This document shows, piece by piece, positions 19,148 to 27,440 of a stretch of 64,000 nt of DNA. The position numbers and the translations under genes were made by a program. Within the stretch, counting starts at the first letter, position 1. Each line of letters opens with the position of its first letter. The notes below the pieces were generated by a model, which had not been told where the DNA came from, did not search any database, and saw only the letters and a list, made by a program, of their open reading frames with translations. Source of the DNA: JAMXLO01 sp963726125 (lineage in GTDB: Bacteria > Pseudomonadota > Alphaproteobacteria > Acetobacterales > Acetobacteraceae); contig CAVSBG010000002.1 in assembly GCA_963726125.1 (NCBI GenBank), positions 744,001 to 808,000 of the forward strand, written 5' to 3'.

Positions 19148-20103
19148 CGGTAGGAGATGCGGGGGTCGAGCCAGCCATACAGCAGGTCCGCGATGAGGTT
19201 GAAGAGGATAACGAGACAGGCGAAGACGAACGTCACGGCCATGATCACCGGCGTATCATTGGCCAGGATCGCACTGATCAGCAGCGAGCCGATGCCGGGC
19301 ACGCGGAAGATCTGTTCGGTGATGATGGCGCCGCCGAACACGACCGGCATCTGCAACGCGATCAGGGTCACCACCGGGATCAACGCGTTGCGCACGATGT
19401 GCTTCAACACCACGCCGCTTTCAGGCAGGCCCTTGGACCGCGCCGTGGTGACGTAATCGAGCCGGATGACGTCCAGCACGGCGGAGCGCACGAAACGCGT
19501 CCAGGTGGCGCCCTGGAAAAGCCCGAGCACCAACACGGGCATGATCGATTGTTTGATCTCCTCCCACCACCAGGTCAGCCCGTTGGCGGCCAGGTCGGAG
19601 CGGAACACGAACGGCAGCCAGTTGAGCTGGATGCTGAATATCAGGATGAACACGATGCCGGTGAAGAACGTTGGCAAGGCGAAGCCGATGAACGCCAGCG
19701 TGCTGGCGATCTGGTCGAAGGCCGAATAGGGCTTGGTTGCCGCATAGACACCGACAGGCAACGCGACCAGCAGCGCCAGCACCTGCGAGGCACCGATCAC
19801 TGCCAGTGTCACCGGCAAACGTTGCAGGATCAGCGTGTCGACGTTGACACGGCTGACGAAGGAAAAGCCCCAGTCACCGTGCACCATCGCTGTGAGCCAG
19901 TGCAGGTACCGGACCGCGATCGGATCGTCGAGGCCGAACTTGGCGCGCAACGCCGCCTGCACCGAGGGTGGGATCGCCGGGTTGGTCGCGAGCTCGGAGA
20001 ACGGGTCGCCAGGGGCCAGCGCCAGCACGGCGAACAAGACCAAGCTTATGCCTAGCAAACTCGGCACTGCGATGAGGATGCGCCGAATGAGGTAGCGGCT
20101 CAT
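19144..20103 (-). CDS. Peptide ABC transporter permease (DppB-type)
   Basis: 319 residues with six predicted membrane helices. It starts MSRYLIRRILIAVPSLLGIS, typical of DppB/OppB. The EAA loop is DYVTTARSKGLPESGVVLKH. The C-terminal LIADLLYGWLDPRISYR is the family ending. It forms the inner-membrane channel with the DppC-type partner, whose start codon overlaps this stop. It lies 36 bp downstream of a binding-protein gene, in the order SBP2-SBP1-dppB-dppC. Confidence 0.94.
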   Translation of the reverse strand: MSRYLIRRILIAVPSLLGISLVLFAVLALAPGDPFSELATNPAIPPSVQAALRAKFGLDDPIAVRYLHWLTAMVHGDWGFSFVSRVNVDTLILQRLPVTLAVIGASQVLALLVALPVGVYAATKPYSAFDQIASTLAFIGFALPTFFTGIVFILIFSIQLNWLPFVFRSDLAANGLTWWWEEIKQSIMPVLVLGLFQGATWTRFVRSAVLDVIRLDYVTTARSKGLPESGVVLKHIVRNALIPVVTLIALQMPVVFGGAIITEQIFRVPGIGSLLISAILANDTPVIMAVTFVFACLVILFNLIADLLYGWLDPRISYR

Positions 20104-20139
20104 TGGCGCGGCTTCATCGCGGTGCCTGTTCGCCTCGCA

Positions 20140-21930
20140 TCACGCGTTGCGATACCAGTCCTGCAGCGCGTAGAAGTTGCTGTCCCAGCCACTCAGCGGC
20201 ACGCGCATGCTGGCTCCAACCGCCGATACCGAGGGGCGTGTTACCACCGGGATCACCACCACATCCTTGATCACCAGATCGTCCATCGCGATGAACATCG
20301 CGGCGCGCTTGACCGGATCCAGTTCATGATCACTGTCGTCGTGCAGCTTGTCGTAGTCGGCGTTCTGCCAGCGCGTGATGTTGCGGCCTTGCCATTTGTT
20401 CGCCCTGGTCGCGACCTCGCTCGTCATGAACTGGCGCATGAATATGCCCGGATCCGGCTGCGACATTGTCGTCGTATACATCTGAATGTCGCAGTAGAAG
20501 TGGCTATAGGTGTCCGGATTGGCGACGTCCGAGGAGAAGAACACAGACGCTGTCACCGATTTGATCTCGATCGAGATGCCGGCCTTCTGGCAGGCCTGTT
20601 TGACGATCTCCTGGGTCTTCTGGCGCGGCGCATTGATCGAGGTCTGGAAGACCGCGTGCAGCTTCACGCCGTCCTTCTCCCGCACGCCATCCGCGCCCGG
20701 CTTCCATCCCGCATCGTCGAGCAGCTTGATCGCCTTGGCGACAGCGAATTCGTAGTGCGTGTTGTGCGAGACGAACTTGTCCGGAGCATTCACGAAGTTG
20801 GCGGTATCAACGCCGGTACGGCCATAGATGTACTGGTGCACCGACGCCTTATCGACCAGCAGGTTGATTGCGTTGCGCACCGCCGGATCGGTCAGGAACG
20901 GGTGCTTCGTCTTGATGCTGGAGCGTTCGCCGTCGACCTCCTTGTTGGGGTCGGTGTTATTGAGCTGGATATGCTCGATGTTGCCACTTGCCACGATGGC
21001 GACGTGGCCCTTGCCGCTGGCTTCGAGGCGCTTGAGGATCTCGTCTTCCACCTGCATGTTCCAGGCGAAGTCGTATTCACCGGTCTGCAGCACGGCGCGC
21101 GCGGCGGACACTGCATCACCACCGCCCTTTACCTCGATGGTGTCGAAATATGGCCGATTTGGCATATGGTAATTTGCGTTGAGCTTGCCCTGCACCAGAT
21201 CGCCTGGCTTGAAAGCGACGAACGTGTAGGGCCCTGTGCCGACGGGCGACAGGTTCGCCGGTGCATCGCGCGATTTATCGCCCTTGTAGGCCTCGAACAG
21301 GTGCTTCGGGATGATCATGCCGTTGACGCCCACGAAGGCGTCCGCCCAGAACGGTGTGGGCTTGGGGAAATCGACGCGAATGGTGTGGTCGTCGATCTTG
21401 GCGACCTTGACGTCCTTGTAGCTGCCTATGGTCGTTGCGGCGGTGCCCGGATCCGACGCGTATTCCCAATTGAACACGCAATCATCGGCCGTGAATGGCT
21501 TGCCGTCGTGCCATGTCACGCCTTGCTTCAGCTTCCAGGTGACCGACATGCCGTCCTTGGCGACGCCCCCGTTGTCCAGCGAGGGGGCTTCCGCGGCGAG
21601 CACTGGGACGAGGTCGCCGTCCGGGCCCCAGGTGGCCAGGGGCTCATAGAACACGCGCGAGGAGTCCTGGTCCTTCGTGCCGACGGCGAAATGGGGGTTG
21701 AGCAGCGTCGGTGCCTGCCACCACAGCGTCTTGAGCGCCCCGCCGCCGCCGCGCTTGGTCGGCTTATAAACGAATGTTTCCTGCGCCTTGGCTACACCGG
21801 AATAGGTCAGCATCTGCGCCGCGAGAGGCGCTGTCAGGCCGAGTGCGATCATTCGGCCGGTGAACGCGCGCCGTGACAGTTTCCCGCGCCGCACCTGCTC
21901 GATCATGCCGCGCAGATCGTCTTCAGTCAT
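20140..21930 (-). CDS. Peptide ABC transporter substrate-binding protein 1
   Basis: 596 residues from MTEDDLRGMIEQVRRGK at 21930; the frame's extension to 22029 is not family-like. A Tat-type signal is visible (KLSRRAFTGRMIALGLTAPL), so it is probably exported folded. The body is a family 5 solute-binding protein: VTWKLKQGVTWHDGKPFTADD is the conserved signature region (WKLKQGVTWHDGKPFTADD), and NLSPVGTGPY is also typical. It should capture di- or oligopeptides or a similar ligand in the periplasm. It is nearly collinear with the neighbouring paralogue and has exactly the same length. Confidence 0.93.
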   Translation of the reverse strand: MTEDDLRGMIEQVRRGKLSRRAFTGRMIALGLTAPLAAQMLTYSGVAKAQETFVYKPTKRGGGGALKTLWWQAPTLLNPHFAVGTKDQDSSRVFYEPLATWGPDGDLVPVLAAEAPSLDNGGVAKDGMSVTWKLKQGVTWHDGKPFTADDCVFNWEYASDPGTAATTIGSYKDVKVAKIDDHTIRVDFPKPTPFWADAFVGVNGMIIPKHLFEAYKGDKSRDAPANLSPVGTGPYTFVAFKPGDLVQGKLNANYHMPNRPYFDTIEVKGGGDAVSAARAVLQTGEYDFAWNMQVEDEILKRLEASGKGHVAIVASGNIEHIQLNNTDPNKEVDGERSSIKTKHPFLTDPAVRNAINLLVDKASVHQYIYGRTGVDTANFVNAPDKFVSHNTHYEFAVAKAIKLLDDAGWKPGADGVREKDGVKLHAVFQTSINAPRQKTQEIVKQACQKAGISIEIKSVTASVFFSSDVANPDTYSHFYCDIQMYTTTMSQPDPGIFMRQFMTSEVATRANKWQGRNITRWQNADYDKLHDDSDHELDPVKRAAMFIAMDDLVIKDVVVIPVVTRPSVSAVGASMRVPLSGWDSNFYALQDWYRNA

Positions 21931-22072
21931 CTTGACTTTACCCTTCTTCCCAGAACCCCCAGCGCGGTCAACCTGGCCGATGCCAACGTTGCCGTTCCCA
22001 GCGGATGCTATGCAGCATTGGACCGGCACACAACCGATATCTGCGGGTTTCCAGCGGAGCGTGGGGCCCGTG

Positions 22073-23863
22073 TCAAGCGTCGCGGTACCAGTCCTGCAGG
22101 GCGTAGGTATTGGTGTCCCAACCGCTCAATGGCGCATGAAGGTTCGTGCCGACCGCCGCCACGGTGGGACGTGTGACGACCGGAATGACCACCACATTCT
22201 TGATCACCAGATCGTTCATGGCGATGAACAGCGCGGCACGCTTGACCGGGTTGAGTTCCTTCTCACTCTGCTCGAACAGCTTGTCGTACTCCGCGTTCTG
22301 CCACCGCGCGATGTTCCTGCCTTGGAACTTGTTGGCCTTGCTCGCAACCTCGGCCGACAGGAATTGGCGCATGAAGCTGCCCGGGTCCGGCTGCTGCATG
22401 GTGGTCGTGTACATTTGGAGATCGCATACGAAATGCGGATAGGTATCCAGATTGGCAACGTCTGACGAGAAGAAGACCGACGCGACGACCGATTTGATCT
22501 CGACGGATATGCCGGCCTTCTGGCAGGCCTGCTTGACGATTTCCTGGGTCTTCTGACGCGGTGCATTGGTCGAGGTCTGAAACACCGCGTGCAGCTTCAC
22601 GCCATTCTTTTCCCGCACGCCATCGGCACCGGGCTTCCAGCCGGCGTCGTCCAGCAGCTTGACCGCCTTGTTTACGTTGAACTCATAGTGGGTATTCTTT
22701 GAGGCAAACTTGTCAGGCGCGATCAGGAAGTTGGCGCTGTCCTCGCCTGTCCGGCCGTAGATGAACTGGTGGACCGAGCCGCGATCAACCAACAGATTGA
22801 GTGCGTCACGGACCGCCGGATCACTCAGATACGGATGCTTCGACTTGATGCTCGACCGCTCGCCGTCCACTTCATGCCAAGGGTCGGTGTTGTTGAGCTG
22901 GATGTGCTCGATGCCGCCGGCGGGCAGGATCATGACGCGACCTTTGCCATCCGCCTCCAGTCGCTTGAGGATCTCGTCCTCCACCTGGAGGTTCCACGCG
23001 AAGTCGTACTCGCCGGTCTGCAGCACGGCACGCGCGGCCGACACCGCGTCGCCGCCGCCCTTCATCTCGAGCGTGTCGAAATAGGGGCGATTTTCCATGT
23101 AATAGTTCGGATTGATCTTGCCCTGGACCAGATCACCTGGCCTGAAGCCCGTGAACAAGTACGGGCCGGTGCCGACCGGTGACAGGTTGGCTGGTGCCTC
23201 GCGCGATTTGGCGCCTTTGTATGGCTCGAACATGTGCTTCGGGATCACCATGCCGAAGGCACCGACGAAAGCATCAGCCCAAAACGGCGTCGGCTTGGGG
23301 AACTCCACACGTACGGTGTGATCGTCGACCTTCACCACCTTGACGTCTTTGTAGCTACCGATGGTTACCGCGGCGGTCGCCGGATCGGACGCATATTCCC
23401 AGGTGAAGACGCAATCATCAGCGGAGAATGGCTGGCCATCGTGCCAGGTCACGCCCTGCCGCAATTTCCAGGTGACCGACGTGCCATCTTCGGCCAGGCC
23501 ACCGTTTTCGACGGTTGGAATTGCCGCGGCGAGCACCGGCACCAGATTGCCGTCGGGGTCCCAGCCGGCCAGCGGTTCATAGAACAGCCGTGACGCGTCC
23601 TGGTCCTTGGTGCCGGTCGCGAAGTGTGGGTTCAGCAGTGTCGGCGCCTGCCACCACAGCACTTTGAGCGGACCGCCGCCACCACGTTTGGTCGGCTTGT
23701 AAACCGGCTGTTCCGCCGCCACCGCAACGCCGGAAAAGGCCAACATCTGCGTCGCCATCGGTGCGGTGAGGCCGAGTGCCACCATGCCTCGGGTGAACGC
23801 GCGCCGCGATAATTTCCCACGGCGCACGTCATCGATCAGACCTTGCAGGTCATGCTCGTTCAT
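22073..23863 (-). CDS. Peptide ABC transporter substrate-binding protein 2
   Basis: 596 residues from MNEHDLQGLIDDVRRGK at 23863. The signal region KLSRRAFTRGMVALGLTAPM is Tat-like, and the cleavage region is GVAVAAEQ. The family 5 features WKLRQGVTWHDGQPFSADD and NLSPVGTGPY match those of the gene 142 bp downstream, and the alignment is essentially gapless, so the two are tandem duplicates. It is probably the first gene of the transporter operon. Differences lie mostly on short surface stretches, for example near SAEVASKANKFQG, and may tune the ligand range. Confidence 0.93.
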   Translation of the reverse strand: MNEHDLQGLIDDVRRGKLSRRAFTRGMVALGLTAPMATQMLAFSGVAVAAEQPVYKPTKRGGGGPLKVLWWQAPTLLNPHFATGTKDQDASRLFYEPLAGWDPDGNLVPVLAAAIPTVENGGLAEDGTSVTWKLRQGVTWHDGQPFSADDCVFTWEYASDPATAAVTIGSYKDVKVVKVDDHTVRVEFPKPTPFWADAFVGAFGMVIPKHMFEPYKGAKSREAPANLSPVGTGPYLFTGFRPGDLVQGKINPNYYMENRPYFDTLEMKGGGDAVSAARAVLQTGEYDFAWNLQVEDEILKRLEADGKGRVMILPAGGIEHIQLNNTDPWHEVDGERSSIKSKHPYLSDPAVRDALNLLVDRGSVHQFIYGRTGEDSANFLIAPDKFASKNTHYEFNVNKAVKLLDDAGWKPGADGVREKNGVKLHAVFQTSTNAPRQKTQEIVKQACQKAGISVEIKSVVASVFFSSDVANLDTYPHFVCDLQMYTTTMQQPDPGSFMRQFLSAEVASKANKFQGRNIARWQNAEYDKLFEQSEKELNPVKRAALFIAMNDLVIKNVVVIPVVTRPTVAAVGTNLHAPLSGWDTNTYALQDWYRDA

Positions 23864-23972
23864 CGTTGCTGCCTTTTTCCCAGTGCCTCTTTTGCGGCGG
23901 ATGCTAGGCAGCATTACAGGCCGGCACAACAAGAATGTGCCGGCCTGTGATTCGTGCGGTTAGTAAAGGCGG

Positions 23973-25268
23973 CTAGTAACGATAGAGATCGTGCTTGAAC
24001 GGCCCAGCGGCGCCGACGCCAATATATTCCGCCTGTGCCGGCGTCAGCTTGGTCAGTTTGGCGCCGACCTTTGCCAGGTGCAGCGAGGCGACCTTCTCGT
24101 CCAGCGCCTTCGGCAGCGTGTAGACCTGACGCTCGTACTTGCCCGCGGGGGCGTTGTACAGTTCGATCTGCGCCAGCACCTGGTTGGTGAAACTGGCGCT
24201 CATGACGAAGCTGGGGTGGCCGGTGGCATTGCCGAGGTTCACCAGGCGTCCCTCGCTCAGCACGATCAGGCGCTTGCCGTCGGGGAATACAACCTCGTCG
24301 ACCTGCGGCTTGACGTTCTCCCACTTGTAGTTGCGCAGGGATTCGATCTGGATCTCGGAATCGAAGTGGCCGATGTTGCAGACCACCGCCCGATGTTTCA
24401 TCGCCCGCATGTGATCCAGCGTGATCACGTCAAGGTTGCCCGTCGCGGTGACGAAGATGTCGCCGTGCGGCGCGGCATCTTCCATGGTGGTGACCTGGTA
24501 GCCCTCCATCGCGGCTTGCAACGCACAGATCGGATCGACCTCGGTTACCATAACGCGGCAGCCGGCATTGCGCAGCGACGCGGCGGAGCCTTTGCCGACA
24601 TCGCCGAAGCCGTTCACCACGGCGACCTTGCCGGCCATCATCACGTCGGTGCCCCGGCGGATGCCATCCACCAGCGATTCCCGGCAGCCGTACAGGTTGT
24701 CGAACTTCGACTTGGTGACGCTGTCGTTGACGTTGATCGCCGGTGTCAGCAGCTTGCCGTCGCGCGCCATGTCGCGCAGGCGATGCACGCCGGTGGTGGT
24801 CTCCTCCGAGACCCCGCGCACATCCTGCATCATCTCGGGATACTTCTGGTGCATCAGCAGCGTCAGGTCGCCGCCGTCATCCAGGATCATGTTCGGCGTC
24901 CAGCCGTCCGGCCCGCGCACCGTCTGCTCGATGCACCACCAGAACTCTTCCTCGCTCATGCCCTTCCAGGCGAACACCGGCACGCCGGCTGCGGCAACCG
25001 CGGCCGCGGCGTGGTCCTGGGTGGAGAAGATGTTGCAGGACGACCAGCGCACGGTGGCGCCCAGCGCCTGGAGCGTCTCGATCAACACCGCGGTCTGGAT
25101 CGTCATGTGCAGGCAGCCGGCGATGCGGGCGCCCTTCAGCGGCTTGGAGGTGCCGTATTCCTCGCGGGTGGCCATCAGGCCGGGCATCTCGTCCTCGGCC
25201 ATGGCGATCTCCTTGCGGCCCCATTCGGCCAACGAGAAGTCCTTCACCTTGTAGTCCTCGGTCGCCAT
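23973..25268 (-). CDS. ahcY: Adenosylhomocysteinase (SAH hydrolase)
   Basis: 431 residues from the ATG at 25268 (MATEDYKVKDFSLAEWGRKE), preceded by AGGAG at 8 nt. The frame stays open to 26051, but that stretch is antisense to the SDR gene. The substrate region is CLHMTIQTAVLIETL. The catalytic lysine/aspartate block lies in NDSVTKSKFDN. The NAD-binding loop is NGFGDVGKGSA, and the C-terminal KHDLYRY completes the neighbouring NAD site. It splits S-adenosylhomocysteine into adenosine and homocysteine, which keeps methylation running. An AT-rich imperfect palindrome just upstream may be its operator. Confidence 0.97.
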   Translation of the reverse strand: MATEDYKVKDFSLAEWGRKEIAMAEDEMPGLMATREEYGTSKPLKGARIAGCLHMTIQTAVLIETLQALGATVRWSSCNIFSTQDHAAAAVAAAGVPVFAWKGMSEEEFWWCIEQTVRGPDGWTPNMILDDGGDLTLLMHQKYPEMMQDVRGVSEETTTGVHRLRDMARDGKLLTPAINVNDSVTKSKFDNLYGCRESLVDGIRRGTDVMMAGKVAVVNGFGDVGKGSAASLRNAGCRVMVTEVDPICALQAAMEGYQVTTMEDAAPHGDIFVTATGNLDVITLDHMRAMKHRAVVCNIGHFDSEIQIESLRNYKWENVKPQVDEVVFPDGKRLIVLSEGRLVNLGNATGHPSFVMSASFTNQVLAQIELYNAPAGKYERQVYTLPKALDEKVASLHLAKVGAKLTKLTPAQAEYIGVGAAGPFKHDLYRY

Positions 25269-25296
25269 ATCGATTGCTCCTGCCTGGTTGGCGGCG

Positions 25297-25317
25297 CTAT
25301 ATAAAGATATCTGCATG
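25297..25317. promoter_or_regulatory. Candidate SahR-type operator upstream of ahcY
   Basis: CTATATAAAGATATCTGCATG is an AT-rich imperfect palindrome centred on GATATC, standing out in very GC-rich DNA 29 bp upstream of the ahcY start. Proteobacterial SahR (ArsR family) sites near methionine-cycle genes are of this AT-rich palindromic kind. The assignment is from memory of that motif type. No sahR gene is in the window. Confidence 0.4.
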
Positions 25318-25320
25318 TTT

Positions 25321-25342
25321 GGCAACCGTTGAGACCGTTGCC
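25321..25342. repeat. Inverted repeat in the ahcY-SDR divergent region
   Basis: GGCAAC (25321-25326) and GTTGCC (25337-25342) form perfect 6-bp arms around a 10-bp spacer that also contains a CCGTTG direct repeat. It lies between the divergent ahcY and SDR genes. It could be an operator for either gene, or chance. Confidence 0.35.
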
Positions 25343-25371
25343 TTGGCGATTGATCTAAAGCAAAGGGAACC

Positions 25372-26106
25372 ATGGCCGAGCGACAGCGTGTGCTTTTGTT
25401 GACCGGGGCGAGCCGCGGGATCGGGCACGCCACGGTGAAGACGTTCAGCGACGCCGGCTGGCGCGTGCTGACCATCTCGCGGCACCCGTTCGATCCGCGC
25501 TGCCCGTGGGATGGCGCGGGGAACCACATCCAGCTCGACCTGGCGGATATGCCGCGCGTGCAGGCCGAGATGCCGCATCTGCGGGACATCATCGGCGAGC
25601 GGCTGGATGCGCTGATAAACAACGCGGCGGTTTCGCCGAAACGGCCGGACGGCGGCAAGATCGGGCCGCTGGAGATGGCGCACGCGGACTGGCTGCACAT
25701 TTTCAACGTGAACTTCTTCGCCTGCGTGGCATTGGCCCAGGGTCTGCGCGCTCCGTTGGAGGCGGCGCAGGGGGCGGTCGTCAACATGACGTCGATTGTC
25801 GGTTCGCGGGTGCATCCGTTCGCCTCGGCCGCGTATGCCGCGTCGAAGGCGGCGCTATGGGCGCTGACGCGTGAGATGGCAGCCGACCTGGGACGGGCGG
25901 GGGTGCGGGTCAATGCGGTTTCGCCGGGGGAGATCGATACCGGCATCCTGTCGCCTGGAACCGAGGCCATCGTCGAGCGCGACATCCCGCTGCACCGGCT
26001 GGGCAAGTCCAAGGAAGTCGCGGACTTGCTGCTGTTCCTGTGCTCGAACACCGCGAGCTATATTTCGGGATCCGAGATCCATATCGACGGCGGACAGCGG
26101 GTGTAG
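25372..26106 (+). CDS. SDR family NAD(P)-dependent oxidoreductase
   Basis: 244 residues of the classical short-chain dehydrogenase/reductase type. The cofactor loop TGASRGIGHA is near residues 11-20. ALINNAAVS is the core motif. The catalytic set is Ser in MTSIVGS (about 142), Y156 and K160 in YAASKAALW. The SPGEIDTGIL segment and the C-terminal SGSEIHIDGGQRV are also typical. The substrate cannot be read from the sequence. It is divergent from ahcY, and the start follows AAGGGAACC. Confidence 0.92.
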   Translation: MAERQRVLLLTGASRGIGHATVKTFSDAGWRVLTISRHPFDPRCPWDGAGNHIQLDLADMPRVQAEMPHLRDIIGERLDALINNAAVSPKRPDGGKIGPLEMAHADWLHIFNVNFFACVALAQGLRAPLEAAQGAVVNMTSIVGSRVHPFASAAYAASKAALWALTREMAADLGRAGVRVNAVSPGEIDTGILSPGTEAIVERDIPLHRLGKSKEVADLLLFLCSNTASYISGSEIHIDGGQRV

Positions 26107-26162
26107 CCGCCGCGGGCACGTCGGGGTAGCCTTCGCCGCAATAATAAGGCGGAGGAAATACC

Positions 26163-27338
26163 ATGACGTTACGCCGTAGCACGACGTTGCGCAGTGCCGG
26201 GCTCGGTGCCGGCCTGCTGCTGCTCGCCGGCCAACTTGCCCATGCCAGCACCAACGACATTCTTATCGGCCTCGACGAGAAGATCACGTATGGGCCGGAC
26301 GGGCAGGTGAATGGAGCGCCGGGCAAGGACGCTGTGCTGGTAGTGGATGTATCCAACCCGGCGAAGCCGAAGATCCGTGCAAGTCTACCTCTGACGAATT
26401 CGCTGCTCGGGCCGCCGACCAATCTGCAGATCACGCCCGACGGCAAGCTTGGGCTGGTGGCGAACTCGGTGAACCACGTGCAGGACGGCGCGGCCTGGAA
26501 GGCGGTGCCCGACGACAAGCTTTACGTCATCGATCTCACGGCGAACCCGCCTAAGCTGATCGACACAGTGACGGTCGGGAAACAACCATCGGGCCTGGCG
26601 ATCTCGCATAAGGGCGATCTGGCGCTGATCGGCAATCGCGCCGGCAAGAGTGTCTCGGTGGTAGCGATCGATGGAAACACGGTGAAGACCGTTGGCGAAG
26701 TTCCGATGGACAATGAGGTCGCCGGCGTGGCGATCACACCTGATGGCAAGCGCGCGTTCGCGGTGATGAACCTGGCCAACAAGGTCGGCGTGCTGTCGAT
26801 CGACGGCACGAAGGTGAGCTACGACAAGTCGCTGGATATTCCTTCCGCATTCAATCCGTACAACATAGATGTCACGCCGGATGGAAAGTTCGCGGTCGCG
26901 TCACATACCGGCGCACAAGGCATCAACGCGGATGCCGAGGTCAGCATCGACACGTCAGGCGCGCATCCGCACGTGGCTGACATCATGGCGCCGGGGACGG
27001 GGGCGGAGGGGTTCGCCATCTCACCCAACGGCAAGTGGGCAGTGACACCGCTGATCGAGGGTTCCGGTGCCAAACCCAGCGCATGGAACCATGTGGCGGG
27101 AGGACACGCGGCATTGCTGTCGGTTGGGCCGGGCGGCAAGTTGACGATGGCGAACAAGGCGCCGATCGGTGCGCTTCCCGAGGGGGTCGCGTTCAGTCCC
27201 AACAGCGAGTACGTGTATATCGGGAATTACATCGACAAGAACCTGCAGGTCTTTCGGATTGCTGGCGGAAAGCTGGTTCCGGTGGGGATCATGGCTTTGC
27301 CGGGGCAACCGGCGTCTGTGCGGGGAGTGGCGCGATAA
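26163..27338 (+). CDS. Secreted YncE/YVTN-type beta-propeller protein
   Basis: 391 residues with a Sec signal peptide (SAGLGAGLLLLAGQLAHAS, cleavage after AHA). The mature part contains repeated blades of the form ITPDGK or ISPNGKW plus a strand (NLQITPDGKLGLVANS, GVAITPDGKRAFAVMN, NIDVTPDGKFAVASH, GFAISPNGKWAVTP, GVAFSPNSEYVYIGN), typical of a seven-bladed YncE-like propeller. It is probably a periplasmic binding or scaffold protein. No catalytic motif is seen. The ribosome site GGAGG precedes the start. A perfect hairpin follows the gene. Confidence 0.85.
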   Translation: MTLRRSTTLRSAGLGAGLLLLAGQLAHASTNDILIGLDEKITYGPDGQVNGAPGKDAVLVVDVSNPAKPKIRASLPLTNSLLGPPTNLQITPDGKLGLVANSVNHVQDGAAWKAVPDDKLYVIDLTANPPKLIDTVTVGKQPSGLAISHKGDLALIGNRAGKSVSVVAIDGNTVKTVGEVPMDNEVAGVAITPDGKRAFAVMNLANKVGVLSIDGTKVSYDKSLDIPSAFNPYNIDVTPDGKFAVASHTGAQGINADAEVSIDTSGAHPHVADIMAPGTGAEGFAISPNGKWAVTPLIEGSGAKPSAWNHVAGGHAALLSVGPGGKLTMANKAPIGALPEGVAFSPNSEYVYIGNYIDKNLQVFRIAGGKLVPVGIMALPGQPASVRGVAR

Positions 27339-27373
27339 CGGGCGAGGGTCGTGGTGCGGCCCCCTCCCCCTGG

Positions 27374-27396
27374 CCCCCTCCCGCAAGGGGAGGGGG
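27374..27396. terminator. Bidirectional G/C hairpin between convergent genes
   Basis: CCCCCTCCC (27374-27382) and GGGAGGGGG (27388-27396) form a perfect 9-bp stem with a GCAAG loop, located between the stops of the propeller gene and rho. Related C-rich/G-rich hairpins occur at 50156-50198 and 53393-53432, also at convergent junctions. Confidence 0.6.
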
Positions 27397-27440
27397 AGTG
27401 ATTTATGATCTTCTAACTTCTAATTTCTGCCTTGTAATTT

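Noticed and set aside
20122..21876. 584-codon open frame antisense to binding protein 1
   Set aside because: High-GC shadow of a real Tat-exported binding protein. A similar shadow occurs over its duplicate.
23991..25304. 437-codon open frame antisense to ahcY
   Set aside because: Shadow frame with no motifs. ahcY is certain on the minus strand.
25269..26051. Upstream extension of the ahcY frame to a 692-residue protein
   Set aside because: The extension is antisense to the SDR gene, and a good ribosome site marks the 25268 start.
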